Source: Halomarina pelagica (GTDB lineage Archaea > Halobacteriota > Halobacteria > Halobacteriales > Haloarculaceae). Taken from it: a stretch of 64,000 bases of DNA. The stretch is from NCBI RefSeq assembly GCF_024228315.1, contig NZ_CP100457.1, forward strand, positions 80,668 through 144,667, written 5' to 3'. Shown here piece after piece: positions 16,424 to 24,601 of the stretch. Positions within the stretch are counted from its first letter, which is position 1. Each line of letters begins with the position of its first letter. A program made the position numbers and the translations under genes. The notes under the pieces are model-generated. The model saw only the letters and a list, made by a program, of their open reading frames with translations. It was not told the DNA's origin and searched no databases.

Positions 16424-16626
16424 ACGAGGGTGCAACCCCTCGCGGGTACCCGCTGGCGTCGAAACCAGACGCCCGGACCGGTGAGCGACGTGAGGAGCGA
16501 ACCACAACCCGGAATGGTCGGTCGCGAGTGAAGCGCGGCGCGACGGTACAGAGCGCCTCGCCGCGAACGGTGACCGAAGGGAACCGTGAGCAGGCGGAGG
16601 GGCGGCATGCGGCGAGCGGGGTGAGC
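16424..16626. repeat. 200-bp GC-rich repeat, copy 2
   Basis: Second copy of the non-coding repeat at 7160-7357, starting at GTGCAACCCCTCGCGGGTAC and ending near GCATGCGGCGAG. It lies downstream of the broken lipoprotein gene. A 230-nt AT-rich promoter region for the next gene follows it. Confidence 0.7.
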
Positions 16627-16857
16627 CATCGCGTATCATCGATTAACAAGTTTAACGCTCGGTGTACTAGCTGCCGTCCTGGCTGACGTAGAAGGGATGA
16701 GACCGCTTCGATCACCGGGAGAACAAAGCTCTCCGCCATCCTCAATCAACGTGTCCCTGATAAGATTGATAGTAATCTATCTAAGAAATAATCTCATAGA
16801 TTATATTCAATTTAAGCAAAGTTTTTAATAATCGGAGATGTTTATTGTTCGTCTACT

Positions 16858-17880
16858 ATGAGACCAGACAGACACCAGGAGAGTAAAATGAGTCGTCGTT
16901 CACTCCTCCAGTCACTCGGGGTCACCAGCTTCGCTACCGGAGCGCTGTTGTACTCGCCGCCAGTGAGAGCGGCTACTGCTCCTCACACGTGGCAAGAGAC
17001 TGCAACGGCTAACACGGTAACAGACAAGCTCATCACACTCTCATCAAGTATTGAGCTGAAAGATACGTTTCTTGGTAGTACACACTGGAACCACGAGTTC
17101 CATCTCGCTGGCCATGGTGTCTCGACGAATCTGGCCGGCACGCGGAAGGAACGAGATATGCAACGGAATGTTATGGCAATAGATGAGCGCGATAGCGACC
17201 TCACAACGCTAGCCGCGATTGATGCGACTGGTAATCGGATGTATCCAAAACCTGATGACGATAACGGTGAGTCCTGGGGCACGGTGACCGATGCGCTTGC
17301 GACGGCAGCGGACGCACTGGGGAGAGCAGTCGCAGCCAATGTTCTGACAGCGGCATCATTGGCCGATGGATTGCTTGATGCATTCACCCATACAAGCTCG
17401 TCAATGCCGAAGACGTGGGAAGGAATCTATAATGATTCAGGGGCAAAAAACGAGGTCGGTCACCACCTCGATTTCGATATTCACGAAGATTATGCCAGTA
17501 ACGATTGGACAGACAACATGTCCATCTACTCACAGGCAGGAATCCTTCAAACGCGCTGGGATCTTGGATTCACAGAGGGGGATATCTATGCGACGGCAAG
17601 TCTTGTCGGTGGGACGGATCGCTATGAATGGGGACATCCTGAGTCAATGACTCCTGAGGAAAAAGAATATTTCGGTGTAATTAAAGTAACGCGCGCTGAT
17701 ATAAGAGGGTTAAACGTCGCCCGGAACGTAGTGGGCGGAAAAATCCCTGTTCGTGTTAATGGCCGCGATATCACGATGACGCCAAAATCCATCCAATACG
17801 TTAAAGATCATGGATCAACGTACATCGCGACGAACCCGCCGATTACAGTCACCGCAGAGTCCTCAGTTATCGCGGAGTAG
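16858..17880 (+). CDS. Tat-exported protein of unknown function
   Basis: 340 aa. TATA-like TTTTTAATAATC lies about 28 nt before ATG 16858, supporting this leaderless start. The Tat signal is KMSRRSLLQSLGVTSFATGA, with predicted cleavage near PPVRAATA. The mature domain contains WNHEFHLAGHGVSTNLAG, VGHHLDFDIHEDYASNDWTD and the C-terminal strand-rich DITMTPKSIQYVKDHGSTY. I do not recognise it. Three His-containing stretches could bind metal. It sits in a cluster of exported proteins at 14.8-22.2 kb, between a repeat copy and a convergent lipoprotein gene. Confidence 0.72.
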   Translation: MRPDRHQESKMSRRSLLQSLGVTSFATGALLYSPPVRAATAPHTWQETATANTVTDKLITLSSSIELKDTFLGSTHWNHEFHLAGHGVSTNLAGTRKERDMQRNVMAIDERDSDLTTLAAIDATGNRMYPKPDDDNGESWGTVTDALATAADALGRAVAANVLTAASLADGLLDAFTHTSSSMPKTWEGIYNDSGAKNEVGHHLDFDIHEDYASNDWTDNMSIYSQAGILQTRWDLGFTEGDIYATASLVGGTDRYEWGHPESMTPEEKEYFGVIKVTRADIRGLNVARNVVGGKIPVRVNGRDITMTPKSIQYVKDHGSTYIATNPPITVTAESSVIAE

Positions 17881-17958
17881 CAGTGAGAAGAACAACAAAA
17901 ACGGAACGTATGGATGGTTAACTGAACACGGCTCTGATAAAGGTACACTGCACTGTAA

Positions 17959-18444
17959 TTACTCTTTTTCCGTAATTATAGATTCAGTATTCATCCCAAA
18001 CTGTTTCTCGACGATATAACCGTCTGTAGTTGCACTATTCTTGTGTTGGACCGCAATATACGCTGGTGGTTCAGTAAACGAAACATCAACTTGGTACTGG
18101 ATTAGCCCAGCGCACGAGGAACACCCATCTATCGGTGTCGAGTCAACCGTTCTGATTTCGATCTCTGCCGCTCGTGGATTGCTATCATCAATGGCTACAG
18201 GCACAGTCAGCGAGAGATCATCACATACCTGATCAGTTGCGAGTGTTCCTTTAATGATAATATCTTTCTGAGTATCACCTCGATGGATCGTCGCCGTGTC
18301 CTTAGCCGTAGTGCTACACTCGCGAGAGAGTGCAGTAATAGACGTTGAGGTGGTCGCAAACTCGGGATCACCGCTGGTCGATGTACACCCCGTAAGAACG
18401 GTAGATAGACTAACCAAGGCGGTAAGAAACCTGCGTCGATTCAT
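17959..18444 (-). CDS. Tat lipoprotein of unknown function
   Basis: 161 aa. The N-terminus MNRRRFLTALVSLSTVLTGC combines a twin-arginine motif with the lipobox LTGC, so the protein is exported folded and anchored by a lipid on Cys20. The mature part is Ser/Thr-rich, then a beta-rich domain with a Cys pair region (CSSCAG) and two further Cys (SRECST, DQVCDD), suggesting disulfides. It is convergent with the Tat-exported gene at 16858. Confidence 0.75.
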   Translation of the reverse strand: MNRRRFLTALVSLSTVLTGCTSTSGDPEFATTSTSITALSRECSTTAKDTATIHRGDTQKDIIIKGTLATDQVCDDLSLTVPVAIDDSNPRAAEIEIRTVDSTPIDGCSSCAGLIQYQVDVSFTEPPAYIAVQHKNSATTDGYIVEKQFGMNTESIITEKE

Positions 18445-18537
18445 GCCTACCTCTAGAAGTCAGAGAATATAACGGTTATCTCCAGTACTGGTGAAGGTGA
18501 GCTCGACCTCAACGAGCTTGATGCTGCCGTCGAAGAG

Positions 18538-19098
18538 TTGGATGAGGAGGGATCACGAGCGAAAGATCGCTTCGTTCCTGACGTTGAGGCACACGTCATC
18601 GATACTAATCTATTCATCAAGTTTGAGCGAGCGGACGCCGTTTCGCTGCTCGAACGCCCCGTCACCGCAGCCGACGCGGTGTTGCTCGTCCCGCCACGCG
18701 TCTACGCGGAACTGACACCAGCGGAGGCGCCCTATGATCGACCCCCGATCGATGCGGCGATTGCGGCTTGCTGGGCCCGCGTTATTGAGAACGTTGAGTA
18801 CGCCGATCCGGTTGTCTCGACGACGATGGATATGATACGACGGTATATTGCAGTCGCCGATGATCGCCCAGAACACGATATCGAGCAGGCTGACGGCGAA
18901 GTTGGCGGTGTAGCCGCACAGCATCTCGCGAAGGGTGATACGGTGTCGGTGGCCGTCTACACGAACGATCGAGCGGCGTTTCGTGGTATCGATCGGGCGC
19001 TCGCGACGCACGGGTACGAGGATCGCCTTGAGTTGGTAAACGCAAGTGAGTTTTTCGAGGCAGTTCAAGATCGATATGACGTGGAGACCAGCCGATAG
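18538..19098 (+). CDS. PIN-domain protein, probably 5'-truncated
   Basis: A PIN-domain ribonuclease fold begins at VEAHVIDTNLFIKFERADAV. Further acids lie in RVYAELT and at QADGEVGG and YTNDRAAF, as in VapC-like proteins. The only start is a TTG at 18538. The frame is open back to a TAG at 18454 and codes a coherent acidic helix (ELDLNELDAAVEEL) without any ATG or GTG. A 5' part has therefore probably been lost, perhaps an N-terminal antitoxin-like or coiled segment. No antitoxin gene is adjacent. A copy of the dispersed inverted repeat lies 70 nt past the stop. Confidence 0.65.
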   Translation: MDEEGSRAKDRFVPDVEAHVIDTNLFIKFERADAVSLLERPVTAADAVLLVPPRVYAELTPAEAPYDRPPIDAAIAACWARVIENVEYADPVVSTTMDMIRRYIAVADDRPEHDIEQADGEVGGVAAQHLAKGDTVSVAVYTNDRAAFRGIDRALATHGYEDRLELVNASEFFEAVQDRYDVETSR

Positions 19099-19099
19099 A

Positions 19100-19797
19100 A
19101 GGAGCTGCGTCGGAGGTAGATTGAGTTGTCGTCCGAAGAGCTAGCAGTCTGGAGGTGCAGCCACGATTAACCTACAAATACCAGCAGGAAATCGCAGTTG
19201 TTGGTTAACAGATCGAATGTTACCGCGGTGTCGCACCCTCCATCGTTTCCTAAGCTTTGACGAAGCTGAACAACAGAGATATCCGCTAGTCCCAATGTCG
19301 CCGACAGAGTACGATTACAGGAACGACGGTTCAGGGCCGGGGAACCACGCCCTGTATCCCCCGACGATAGCACGGCAGCGACCGCTTCAAGTGTCTGGTT
19401 CATGGTCATTATTCTTCGACCACCCATACAACTCCCCGGAACGGACGCGAGGCGGCGAGACAGTAGAAATCGGGAACAACAGGGCAGCTCAGTCGGCAGC
19501 AGGAATGAGCGCAGATTCCAAGAGATCACGGTGTCCGGGCGTGGAGGCAGACGGCGACCGCTCTGACGCAATTGCCGTCCGCTCGCGCTCCCAAGTTTCT
19601 TCTACATTCACCGCAAACGACTCGCTGAGCAGGTCTGTGAGCATCTTGGTCGATCGACTCAACGACCTGCTCGCTCCTCAAACTGGCGTAACTAGTGGTG
19701 CTTCAAGCATAAACTGAGTACGTAGAACATTGGTAGTGGAACCGGTATCGACTCATCTATTCACGCTTGAAGAAGCACTAGACAGTGCCAGACAAGT
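19100..19797. other. 700-bp region without a convincing gene
   Basis: It holds the dispersed inverted repeat (19167-19208). A long stem (about TAGTGGTGCTTCAAGC at 19694 with GCTTGAAGAAGCACTA near 19769) and CTAGACAGTGCCA at about 19780 resemble an insertion-sequence end. ORFs in both directions here have no coherent composition, although a 51-codon minus frame opening MLTDLLSESFAVNVEETWER looks like a gene remnant. Confidence 0.4.
19167..19208. promoter_or_regulatory. Dispersed inverted repeat, copy 3
   Basis: TTAACCTACA at 19167-19176 and TGTTGGTTAA at 19199-19208, with 22 nt between. The left arm has T in place of A at position 7, as in copy 4. It lies just downstream of the PIN gene. Confidence 0.6.
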
Positions 19798-20004
19798 CTA
19801 ATGGTTCGGTCGGGAACTAACGATCCGATTTGCACCATATCCAAGTAGTCCGCCAATGACAATCACTGATACGGCAATTAATGGGGATCGTACATCTAAC
19901 GCTATCAAAGACGCTATTTCAGCTATTAGGAGAATACCTACGAGCATAAACAAAACACTCCGAAGGCTCGTATTCGTCATGTTTCCAATCGAGTGTGTGA
20001 CCAT
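19798..20004 (-). CDS. Small two-helix membrane protein
   Basis: 68 aa from ATG 20004, with a TATA-like ACTTATCC about 28 nt upstream. Two hydrophobic helices are visible, SVLFMLVGILLIAEIASLIAL and SPLIAVSVIVIGGLLGYGA, followed by a short basic tail. I do not recognise it. It lies downstream of the AT-rich secreted-protein module, with which it shares base composition. Confidence 0.5.
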   Translation of the reverse strand: MVTHSIGNMTNTSLRSVLFMLVGILLIAEIASLIALDVRSPLIAVSVIVIGGLLGYGANRIVSSRPNH

Positions 20005-20237
20005 ATATTCTAATACACTTGGTGAGGATAAGTACCTTTTGGTAGGTTTACAGGCTCGGTTCAACAGTAGCTCTACCAACAGTAGTTTCGAGTAATAGAT
20101 ACCAACCGAACTTGCCCTCTCCGGTAATCGATAAATGAGTCATGGAAGTGAAATAGATCCATATTGACATACTTTTTGGTTAAAGTCAAATCATAGTTTA
20201 TCGAATTGATGAGATGTGACGAAGGGGCCATCCAATA

Positions 20238-20257
20238 CTAACACTATTTAGTGTTAG
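20238..20257. promoter_or_regulatory. 20-bp palindrome downstream of the membrane-protein gene
   Basis: Arms CTAACACTA and TAGTGTTAG flank TT. It lies 79 nt past the stop of the minus-strand gene at 20336. It could terminate the secreted-protein operon or be an operator for the small membrane protein gene further left. Confidence 0.45.
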
Positions 20258-20335
20258 GTCGCTATCTCCTTTGTTCTGATCTCGAATGTTTTGAGTAACT
20301 AACCATGTGTGTTAGATAGATATCTAGATCAATAT

Positions 20336-21235
20336 TTAATCAGCAGTTGGACGTTCAAAGACCCGAGCGCCCGTGCTATCACACCTGATCGTGATTATAT
20401 CCTGAGAAGAGCAACACGTTTCTATCGTTTCTTGTTTCATACTGACTGATCCGCTTCCATCTGGGCACTGTTCAATGAATAGACGTAAATTATCGAGGAT
20501 TATCCCTTTTTGGTTGGGAGAATAGGTGTTCCAGATCCTTGAATACTCGTCTAACACATGTGCAGCGCCAACATCAGCAATAAGTGCCTCGTAGGATGGC
20601 CATCTCCCAACCATCTTTTGTTCTATTAGAAGTAACCGCTCCTCACCATGTCTCTTAATTTCACACCTATTATGGTTTACTTGAACACCAATTACAGACG
20701 CTATCTCACCCCCCTTTAGGTTTGTATCGTAGAACTGCTCCATCTCACGGTGCCATCTGACTTTGAATTGATCAGTGAGACAAAGGTCGTTACCATCTCT
20801 ACAAACTTCAAGGATATCTTCTTTGAGGAAATAATTGTACGAATCAACCTCAATCATTCTATTATTGTCTGAATATTTTGTGACTGCTGATTCAACTGGT
20901 CCGTTCGGAATTATATAAATATTTGGATTAAGATGACTACGAGCGATCGGTATCAGCTCTTTTTCAATCCATCGAAGGGTTTCTAATGGGAAATACTGTT
21001 TTGTTAGTTTTGGAGTGCCGGGTACGAGATAACCACGGAGATAGATAAGTATGATTGATCCAGTAAAGGCTAAAAAACCACCGACCAAACATTTATATGC
21101 GATTAAAATACTAATGAAAGTCGCGAGGGTGAGATTAAATACGGTACACAGTCCACATCGGTTTTCTCCGGTATATTTGGATTGACGAACCCTGTTGAAA
21201 GCTTTAACCATTACTGACTGCGATAGTAGGGCCAT
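20336..21235 (-). CDS. Haloarchaeal membrane protein with CxxC before two helices
   Basis: 299 aa. Residues 21-33 hold YTGENRCGLCTVF (Cys27, Cys30), followed by a hydrophobic hairpin (34-66) and then IYLRGYLVPGTPKLTKQYFP. The remaining 200 residues are cytosolic-looking, and a late block from 272 carries CCSSQDIITIRCDSTGARVF, which resembles a zinc ribbon. This layout recurs in haloarchaea but has no assigned function that I know. It lies 35 nt downstream of the Tat-exported protein gene in the same direction, so the two probably form an operon. Composition is AT-rich for a haloarchaeon, suggesting recent transfer. Confidence 0.72.
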   Translation of the reverse strand: MALLSQSVMVKAFNRVRQSKYTGENRCGLCTVFNLTLATFISILIAYKCLVGGFLAFTGSIILIYLRGYLVPGTPKLTKQYFPLETLRWIEKELIPIARSHLNPNIYIIPNGPVESAVTKYSDNNRMIEVDSYNYFLKEDILEVCRDGNDLCLTDQFKVRWHREMEQFYDTNLKGGEIASVIGVQVNHNRCEIKRHGEERLLLIEQKMVGRWPSYEALIADVGAAHVLDEYSRIWNTYSPNQKGIILDNLRLFIEQCPDGSGSVSMKQETIETCCSSQDIITIRCDSTGARVFERPTAD

Positions 21236-21269
21236 AGATCATTGAGCAAAAATGATAACCTTGGTACTG

Positions 21270-22190
21270 TTATGCCCAGTTCTTGCAGTATGACCAATAT
21301 TGTGTTTTAAGGCTGAAGTACGATGTAGGTGGATCATACTGTCCCTCGTTGCCCTGTGTGGTTGTTTGCCCCCACCATCCCATAGTTCCGTCTGGGTTCA
21401 TTGTCAACGCGGCATAGAGATACGCGTAGTACGATTTGTAAGTTAGATCGCGGTAGTACTGTGAGAACGATTTGCTATACAGTGTATCTCCACCCCAGTC
21501 CGTTTCTTGGAAACCCCCAGCTTGGTGATCAGCACCAGCTGCATTGGGTCCAACGTACCAGCACCAGTATCGGTCACTGTATGAAGTGACCTCTCCACCA
21601 GAGGAAGACCACCGAGATGTCTGCCCATGGTTGATATCATTGTAGGACGCCTCACTCAACCCGACCTGTAGTCCTCCCTCATAGTCGGTCGTATAGTCCG
21701 TACCACTGTCACTCTCTTCCGCTTGCGCTTCCACTGAGCTACTCGAGAAGAATGAATGCGTGTTCGGATCTCGACCGGAAGCATGCTCTTTATTTGATCC
21801 ACCTCCAGATCCGCCTTTTTTGATCACTTGTTCCGTATCAACTATTTCAATTGTGCCTTCTACTCGATCAGGTTGAAAATCCTCTATAGGCACAGGCTTA
21901 CTGCTTGTAGGACCATCTCCGTACTTGGTCTCGATCTGCAGCACGGGAATTTTTTCGTTGGATTGGGGGACTTCGGATCCGCTTGCAGTGATTGTATAAT
22001 TCCCATCACTAAAAACCACGATTTGCGCATTATCGACATAATCAATCGAAGAAGTGTCGAGATTGATTGTATTGGAGTTTGTCACTCCTTCCTCAGCATT
22101 GACCGTATTAGCTACGCTCAGCGAACCGAGAGCGATACTAGTTGTTTGCAGGACCTTGCGACGCGATAGTTTTTCATTTCCTTTCGTCAC
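21270..22190 (-). CDS. Tat-exported Trp/Tyr-rich protein of unknown function
   Basis: 306 aa from GTG 22190, with AAATATAA about 30 nt upstream. The Tat signal is SRRKVLQTTSIALGSLSVAN. A Ser/Gly-rich linker (residues 125-160) separates an N-terminal beta region from a C-terminal domain full of Tyr, Trp and Ser with two Cys (RYWCWYVG and SYCKNWA). A propeptide followed by a processed C-terminal domain is possible, as in halocin C8, but I see no sequence match to it. It is divergent from a HTH regulator and followed by a membrane protein, so the three look like one module. Confidence 0.72.
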   Translation of the reverse strand: MTKGNEKLSRRKVLQTTSIALGSLSVANTVNAEEGVTNSNTINLDTSSIDYVDNAQIVVFSDGNYTITASGSEVPQSNEKIPVLQIETKYGDGPTSSKPVPIEDFQPDRVEGTIEIVDTEQVIKKGGSGGGSNKEHASGRDPNTHSFFSSSSVEAQAEESDSGTDYTTDYEGGLQVGLSEASYNDINHGQTSRWSSSGGEVTSYSDRYWCWYVGPNAAGADHQAGGFQETDWGGDTLYSKSFSQYYRDLTYKSYYAYLYAALTMNPDGTMGWWGQTTTQGNEGQYDPPTSYFSLKTQYWSYCKNWA

Positions 22191-22300
22191 GGGGACTTCA
22201 CAGGCACACCGATGAACTCCATTATATTTACTCTAACTCTCCAGAAAATCACGAAATATCTGCACTACAACGAAAAATCACCACCCCCTCCCAAACTTCC

Positions 22301-22382
22301 TCCCTCACACGATAGACTCGTAGCTAGCCATTCACTATTATCACACATATAGGTAGGATTTAATATCTTGGAGTGTGAGGGA
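22301..22382. promoter_or_regulatory. Inverted repeat around the regulator promoter
   Basis: TCCCTCACAC at 22301-22310 and GTGTGAGGGA at 22373-22382 are perfect 10-bp inverted arms 72 nt apart. They flank the TATA-like TTTAATATC that precedes ATG 22391. They lie in the divergent region shared by the regulator and the Tat-exported protein gene. Confidence 0.55.
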
Positions 22383-22390
22383 TTGACCTA

Positions 22391-23257
22391 ATGCATAGTT
22401 CGACTGAACTTGGACGACTCCTCCTTGCCCGCTACGGTGTTCTTCAGGCCCTTACTCAGACACCACAAACGAAACGAGATCTGGTTGATGATCTTAGTAT
22501 TCCTCGCTCAACACTTGATGATATTATCCGTGACCTTAGTGAAGCTGAACTAGTCACGTTCACCAAGGGCCAATGGTATACTACAATCATTGGCCAGTGC
22601 ATGGTTCAGGTCCACGAGGAGTACTTAGCCCAGTTGACTAGCCTTAGCGATATTTCATCAATAACTGATGTTCTCGATTCGAAGAGTCCGCTTGACTCTG
22701 CCTTCCTCATTGGCGCAGATCTTAACGATTCCAGGGGACCGGTCCCCGATGAGGTAATGCACGTCCTGTTAGAGGCAGCTACCACTGCAACTCGATTCCG
22801 TATCTTCACTCCCTCTGCAATTTCCGCATACGTCAAGCCGTTCTATGATCGAGTCACGAACGGTGATGACTCCTGTGTTGAAGTAGTAGTTTCATCAACT
22901 CTCTTCGAGCAACTCTATAGTCTTCATCCTAATTTGATGAGCGAAGCTGTTGACAATCCCTGTATTTCGTTTTTCAGTGCCTCAATACCATTTTCATTCG
23001 GACTTTGGATTGCAGACAATGCGCATGCAGGTGTCATCATCTTTGAGGAAGGTGGGATCAGCGGTATCTTGGTCAACGATTCAGTTGAGGCGCTCAATTG
23101 GGCTGAGAATCAGTATGAACAGATTAGGAAGGGGACGCCAGTCCTATTATCTTCAGCGGTGATTCAGACGATATTACGTCGACAGATTCGCCTGGATCTA
23201 TCTTCGGCCAAGATCTCTGAATCGCACGGTACAGGTAGGACTCATGGAGATCTCTGA
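22391..23257 (+). CDS. HTH regulator with FilR1/DUF1724-like sensor domain
   Basis: 288 aa. A winged helix at 1-75 (TQTPQTKRDLVDDLSIPRST then LDDIIRDLSEAELVTF) is followed by a middle domain at 100-260 with RFRIFTPSAISAYVKPFYDR and GLWIADNAHAGVIIFEEGGI. This is the layout of haloarchaeal regulators with a methanogenesis-regulator-like (FilR1, DUF1724) domain. The ligand is unknown. It is divergent from the Tat-exported protein gene, and a perfect 10-bp inverted repeat surrounds its TATA box, so it probably controls both itself and that operon. Confidence 0.78.
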   Translation: MHSSTELGRLLLARYGVLQALTQTPQTKRDLVDDLSIPRSTLDDIIRDLSEAELVTFTKGQWYTTIIGQCMVQVHEEYLAQLTSLSDISSITDVLDSKSPLDSAFLIGADLNDSRGPVPDEVMHVLLEAATTATRFRIFTPSAISAYVKPFYDRVTNGDDSCVEVVVSSTLFEQLYSLHPNLMSEAVDNPCISFFSASIPFSFGLWIADNAHAGVIIFEEGGISGILVNDSVEALNWAENQYEQIRKGTPVLLSSAVIQTILRRQIRLDLSSAKISESHGTGRTHGDL

Positions 23258-23431
23258 GAGTCCGTCTCTCAAACTCTGCAAGGTAACGATGTACAGAAAT
23301 TTCGCGTGATAAGAGGGGTAGCATAGAAAGGATTGAACCGAATTGCGTTCCGCAGTCGTTAGTACCTTGACGGGGTGCTCCTTACCTGAGCACATAGAGC
23401 CGCTCTCGGCCGTGCTGCTGCCGTCCAGACG

Positions 23432-23668
23432 TCAGCCGATCCCAGTCCGTCTAGCGACCGCGATTGCCCGCGAGACGTCGGTGTGGAACTGCTGCACCGC
23501 GACATAGACAACAAGCGCGGTGAGTACGTAGTTCGTGTAGTGCTCGATCGCAGAGCCCGCTACGCCGATCGCAGCGACCGCCGCTGTCAGCACGACTGGG
23601 AGTCGAAGCGTCGTGATGGCAGGCCGGCAGCACTCCGCGCAGAGCGACATGACGCGGTTGATCGTCAA
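23432..23668 (-). CDS. Small membrane protein
   Basis: 78 aa. LPVVLTAAVAAIGVAGSA and YTNYVLTALVVYVAVQQF are two hydrophobic helices. The N-terminus contains CAECC, a possible metal-binding or lipid-modified site. It is third in a leftward run, after the SWIM-finger gene and the 39-aa zinc-ribbon gene, with 23 nt between it and the latter. Function unknown. Confidence 0.55.
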   Translation of the reverse strand: MTINRVMSLCAECCRPAITTLRLPVVLTAAVAAIGVAGSAIEHYTNYVLTALVVYVAVQQFHTDVSRAIAVARRTGIG

Positions 23669-23691
23669 GAGCGAGAACGGCGAACTCGCCG

Positions 23692-23811
23692 TTATTCACA
23701 CACCTCGAGATCGTCCCGGCAGTCGGAACAGAGCTCACGCAGTCCGCCGTCAATCTTCACCCGGCGAACGTCGCGCTTGATCCCGCCGCAGCAGTCACAC
23801 GCAGCAATCAT
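23692..23811 (-). CDS. 39-aa zinc-ribbon mini-protein
   Basis: The frame starts at ATG 23811, overlapping the SWIM gene stop (ATGA). It encodes MIAACDCCGGIKRDVRRVKI then a second knuckle LCSDCRDDLEVCE. The pairs Cys5/Cys8 and Cys28/Cys31 would bind one zinc ion, as in rubredoxin-like ribbons common in haloarchaeal proviruses and plasmids. It is translationally coupled to the upstream gene. Confidence 0.6.
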   Translation of the reverse strand: MIAACDCCGGIKRDVRRVKIDGGLRELCSDCRDDLEVCE

Positions 23812-24425
23812 TGCCCATCGTCCTCCCGCTTCGCGTTTGGACAGCCCTCCGTGTGGAGGAGTGCATCGCGCCCACCAAGCGCTATCAGCAGCTCACGACC
23901 ACACCCTTCGCAGCGGACGTAGCGCTCACCGCCCTGCGCAAGCGGTTCGACGGACTCGGTGAACGCCGAACCGTCGAGGACCTCTTCGTCATCGCCGACG
24001 ATGACGAGCTCGCCACCGTCCGTCGCAATCGTGGGCATAGCCGTCTCCGTCTCTGTCTCACCCTCGACGGCCGCGCCAGCGGCCGTCTCGTCCTCGCCCT
24101 TCTCCTCGTGCTCCGCAAGTGCCTCGACGAGTAGCGGATCCATCGCAGTGCGATGTGCCCAGGTTGGGACGTCGCGTGCACCCGTCTCGAAGGCAACGCG
24201 ACGGACGTGCTTACACCCACCCGTGGGCTGGCGGTACTCGTCGTCGGGGCACGTACACGCACCGGTCCGCGCATCCACCGTGTATTCATCACCACCTTCG
24301 CCGTACACCACGTACAGGTCGGGCGCCTCCGCGACGACCAGCAGGTACTCAGTGAGCGCTCGGACGTCGCGCTGAGCGAGGTTATAGTCGGTACAGTCTT
24401 CTGCTGTGATCTCGTGTGTCGGCAT
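23808..24425 (-). CDS. SWIM zinc-finger protein
   Basis: 205 aa. The SWIM motif is CTCPDDEYRQPTGGCKHV at about residues 58-75 (Cys-x-Cys ... Cys-x-His). An acidic linker (110-135) and a second cysteine cluster near the C-terminus (CEGCGREL ... EGCPN) follow. SWIM domains bind DNA or proteins and are frequent on haloarchaeal plasmids. It heads a leftward run of three overlapping or closely spaced genes and is divergent from the HTH/HicB/PIN operon across a region with three hairpins. Confidence 0.82.
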   Translation of the reverse strand: MPTHEITAEDCTDYNLAQRDVRALTEYLLVVAEAPDLYVVYGEGGDEYTVDARTGACTCPDDEYRQPTGGCKHVRRVAFETGARDVPTWAHRTAMDPLLVEALAEHEEKGEDETAAGAAVEGETETETAMPTIATDGGELVIVGDDEEVLDGSAFTESVEPLAQGGERYVRCEGCGRELLIALGGRDALLHTEGCPNAKREDDGQ

Positions 24426-24440
24426 GGCTGTTAGTCCATT

Positions 24441-24539
24441 AGACAGCCAGCCCGCGTGTTCCTACCACGTGGGCGTTTCCTATCAAGTGAAACGCCCCGG
24501 AGGGACTGGCTGTCTCCATCCATGCCTTGTAGGGCATGG
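24441..24539. promoter_or_regulatory. Nested hairpins in a divergent promoter region
   Basis: An outer stem AGACAGCCAG (24441-24450) pairs with CTGGCTGTCT (24506-24515). Inside it, GGGCGTTTC (24471-24479) pairs with GAAACGCCC (24489-24497). Beyond it, CCATGCC and GGGCATGG form a third hairpin at 24520-24539, abutting the TATA-like ATATAAAT at 24541. Confidence 0.55.
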
Positions 24540-24601
24540 AATATAAATCCACCGGTACCTTACAGGGCAAGGATTAACCGGTAGCCGTCGTATGTACAAC
24601 T

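Noticed and set aside
19217..19717. Plus-strand ORF of 166 codons
   Set aside because: No coherent composition, no promoter; the region shares features with insertion-sequence remnants.
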